Shown: positions 14,107-14,130 of the stretch, piece by piece
How positions within the stretch are numbered: the stretch's first letter is position 1
Layout of the letters: each line of letters begins with the position of its first letter
Assembly (NCBI GenBank): GCA_946887155.1
Contig: CAMPKM010000029.1
Coordinates: 1-14,130, forward strand
Reading direction: 5' to 3'
Length of the DNA: 14,130 nucleotides
DNA from: an uncultured Gemmatimonadota bacterium
GTDB lineage: Bacteria; Gemmatimonadota; Gemmatimonadetes; Gemmatimonadales; Gemmatimonadaceae
Translations under genes and position numbers: made by a program
The notes under the pieces: model-generated
Told to the model about the DNA's origin: nothing
Seen by the model: only the letters and a program-made list of their open reading frames with translations
Database searches by the model: none

Positions 14107-14130
14107 CACGATCAGCGCACGGTCGTACCT

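Noticed and set aside
1..14130. Mobile elements, CRISPR arrays, tRNA or rRNA genes, toxin-antitoxin or phage-defence genes.
   Set aside because: None was seen: no transposase or integrase motifs, no regularly spaced repeats, no tRNA-like cloverleaf, and every long coding stretch is assigned to an ordinary chromosomal family.

Overview
The window is high-G+C bacterial chromosomal DNA, densely coded, with no tRNA, rRNA, insertion sequence or CRISPR array. The gene content suggests a Gram-negative soil-type bacterium: a TolC/EmrA/EmrB tripartite efflux set, a lipobox lipoprotein, two secreted 6-bladed beta-propeller proteins with a GSGPGEF motif, and a secreted M1-type peptidase with a GMEYP motif. 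The flavour is that of Gemmatimonadota (Gemmatimonadetes), but this is inferred from general gene style and was not tested by any search.

Layout. (1) 1-1603, minus strand: N-terminal part of a UvrD/Rep superfamily-1 helicase that runs off the left edge. (2) 1787-2449, plus strand: a 1-Cys peroxiredoxin divergent from the helicase; its 3' end meets the next cluster at a hairpin terminator shared by the convergent genes (2470-2494). (3) 6934-2498, minus strand: six genes. In transcription order these are a secreted beta-propeller protein, a DUF488/YeaO-like protein, a low-affinity iron permease family protein, a second propeller that is a lipoprotein, and the alpha and beta subunits of a split thiamine-diphosphate decarboxylase resembling sulfopyruvate/phosphonopyruvate decarboxylase. 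The last three are joined by 1-nt and 4-nt start/stop overlaps. (4) 6991-7437, plus strand: a four-helix membrane protein divergent from the propeller gene. (5) 7566-9569, plus strand: a large secreted M1-family zinc peptidase with an RGG-rich loop. (6) 9649-14106, plus strand: a compact operon of a GbsR/MarR-type regulator, a TolC outer-membrane channel, an EmrA-type periplasmic adaptor and an EmrB-type 14-helix DHA2 transporter. The genes are coupled by a 1-nt overlap, a 2-nt gap and a 4-nt overlap, and an imperfect palindrome covers the regulator's GTG start.

How the genes work together. The clearest unit is the efflux operon. Its first gene is very probably a repressor that reads the palindrome at its own start and controls the channel, adaptor and pump. 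The split decarboxylase is a second clear unit, but no phosphonate or coenzyme M genes are visible beside it, so its substrate is open.

Features outside ordinary genes. The octamer GCCTAACG/CGTTAGGC recurs far more often than composition predicts, usually placing a TTA-GGC Leu-Gly pair in coding frame. A 9-bp hairpin encloses the ribosome binding site of the iron permease gene. A 14-bp TTGACA/TGTCAA palindrome lies upstream of the peptidase gene.
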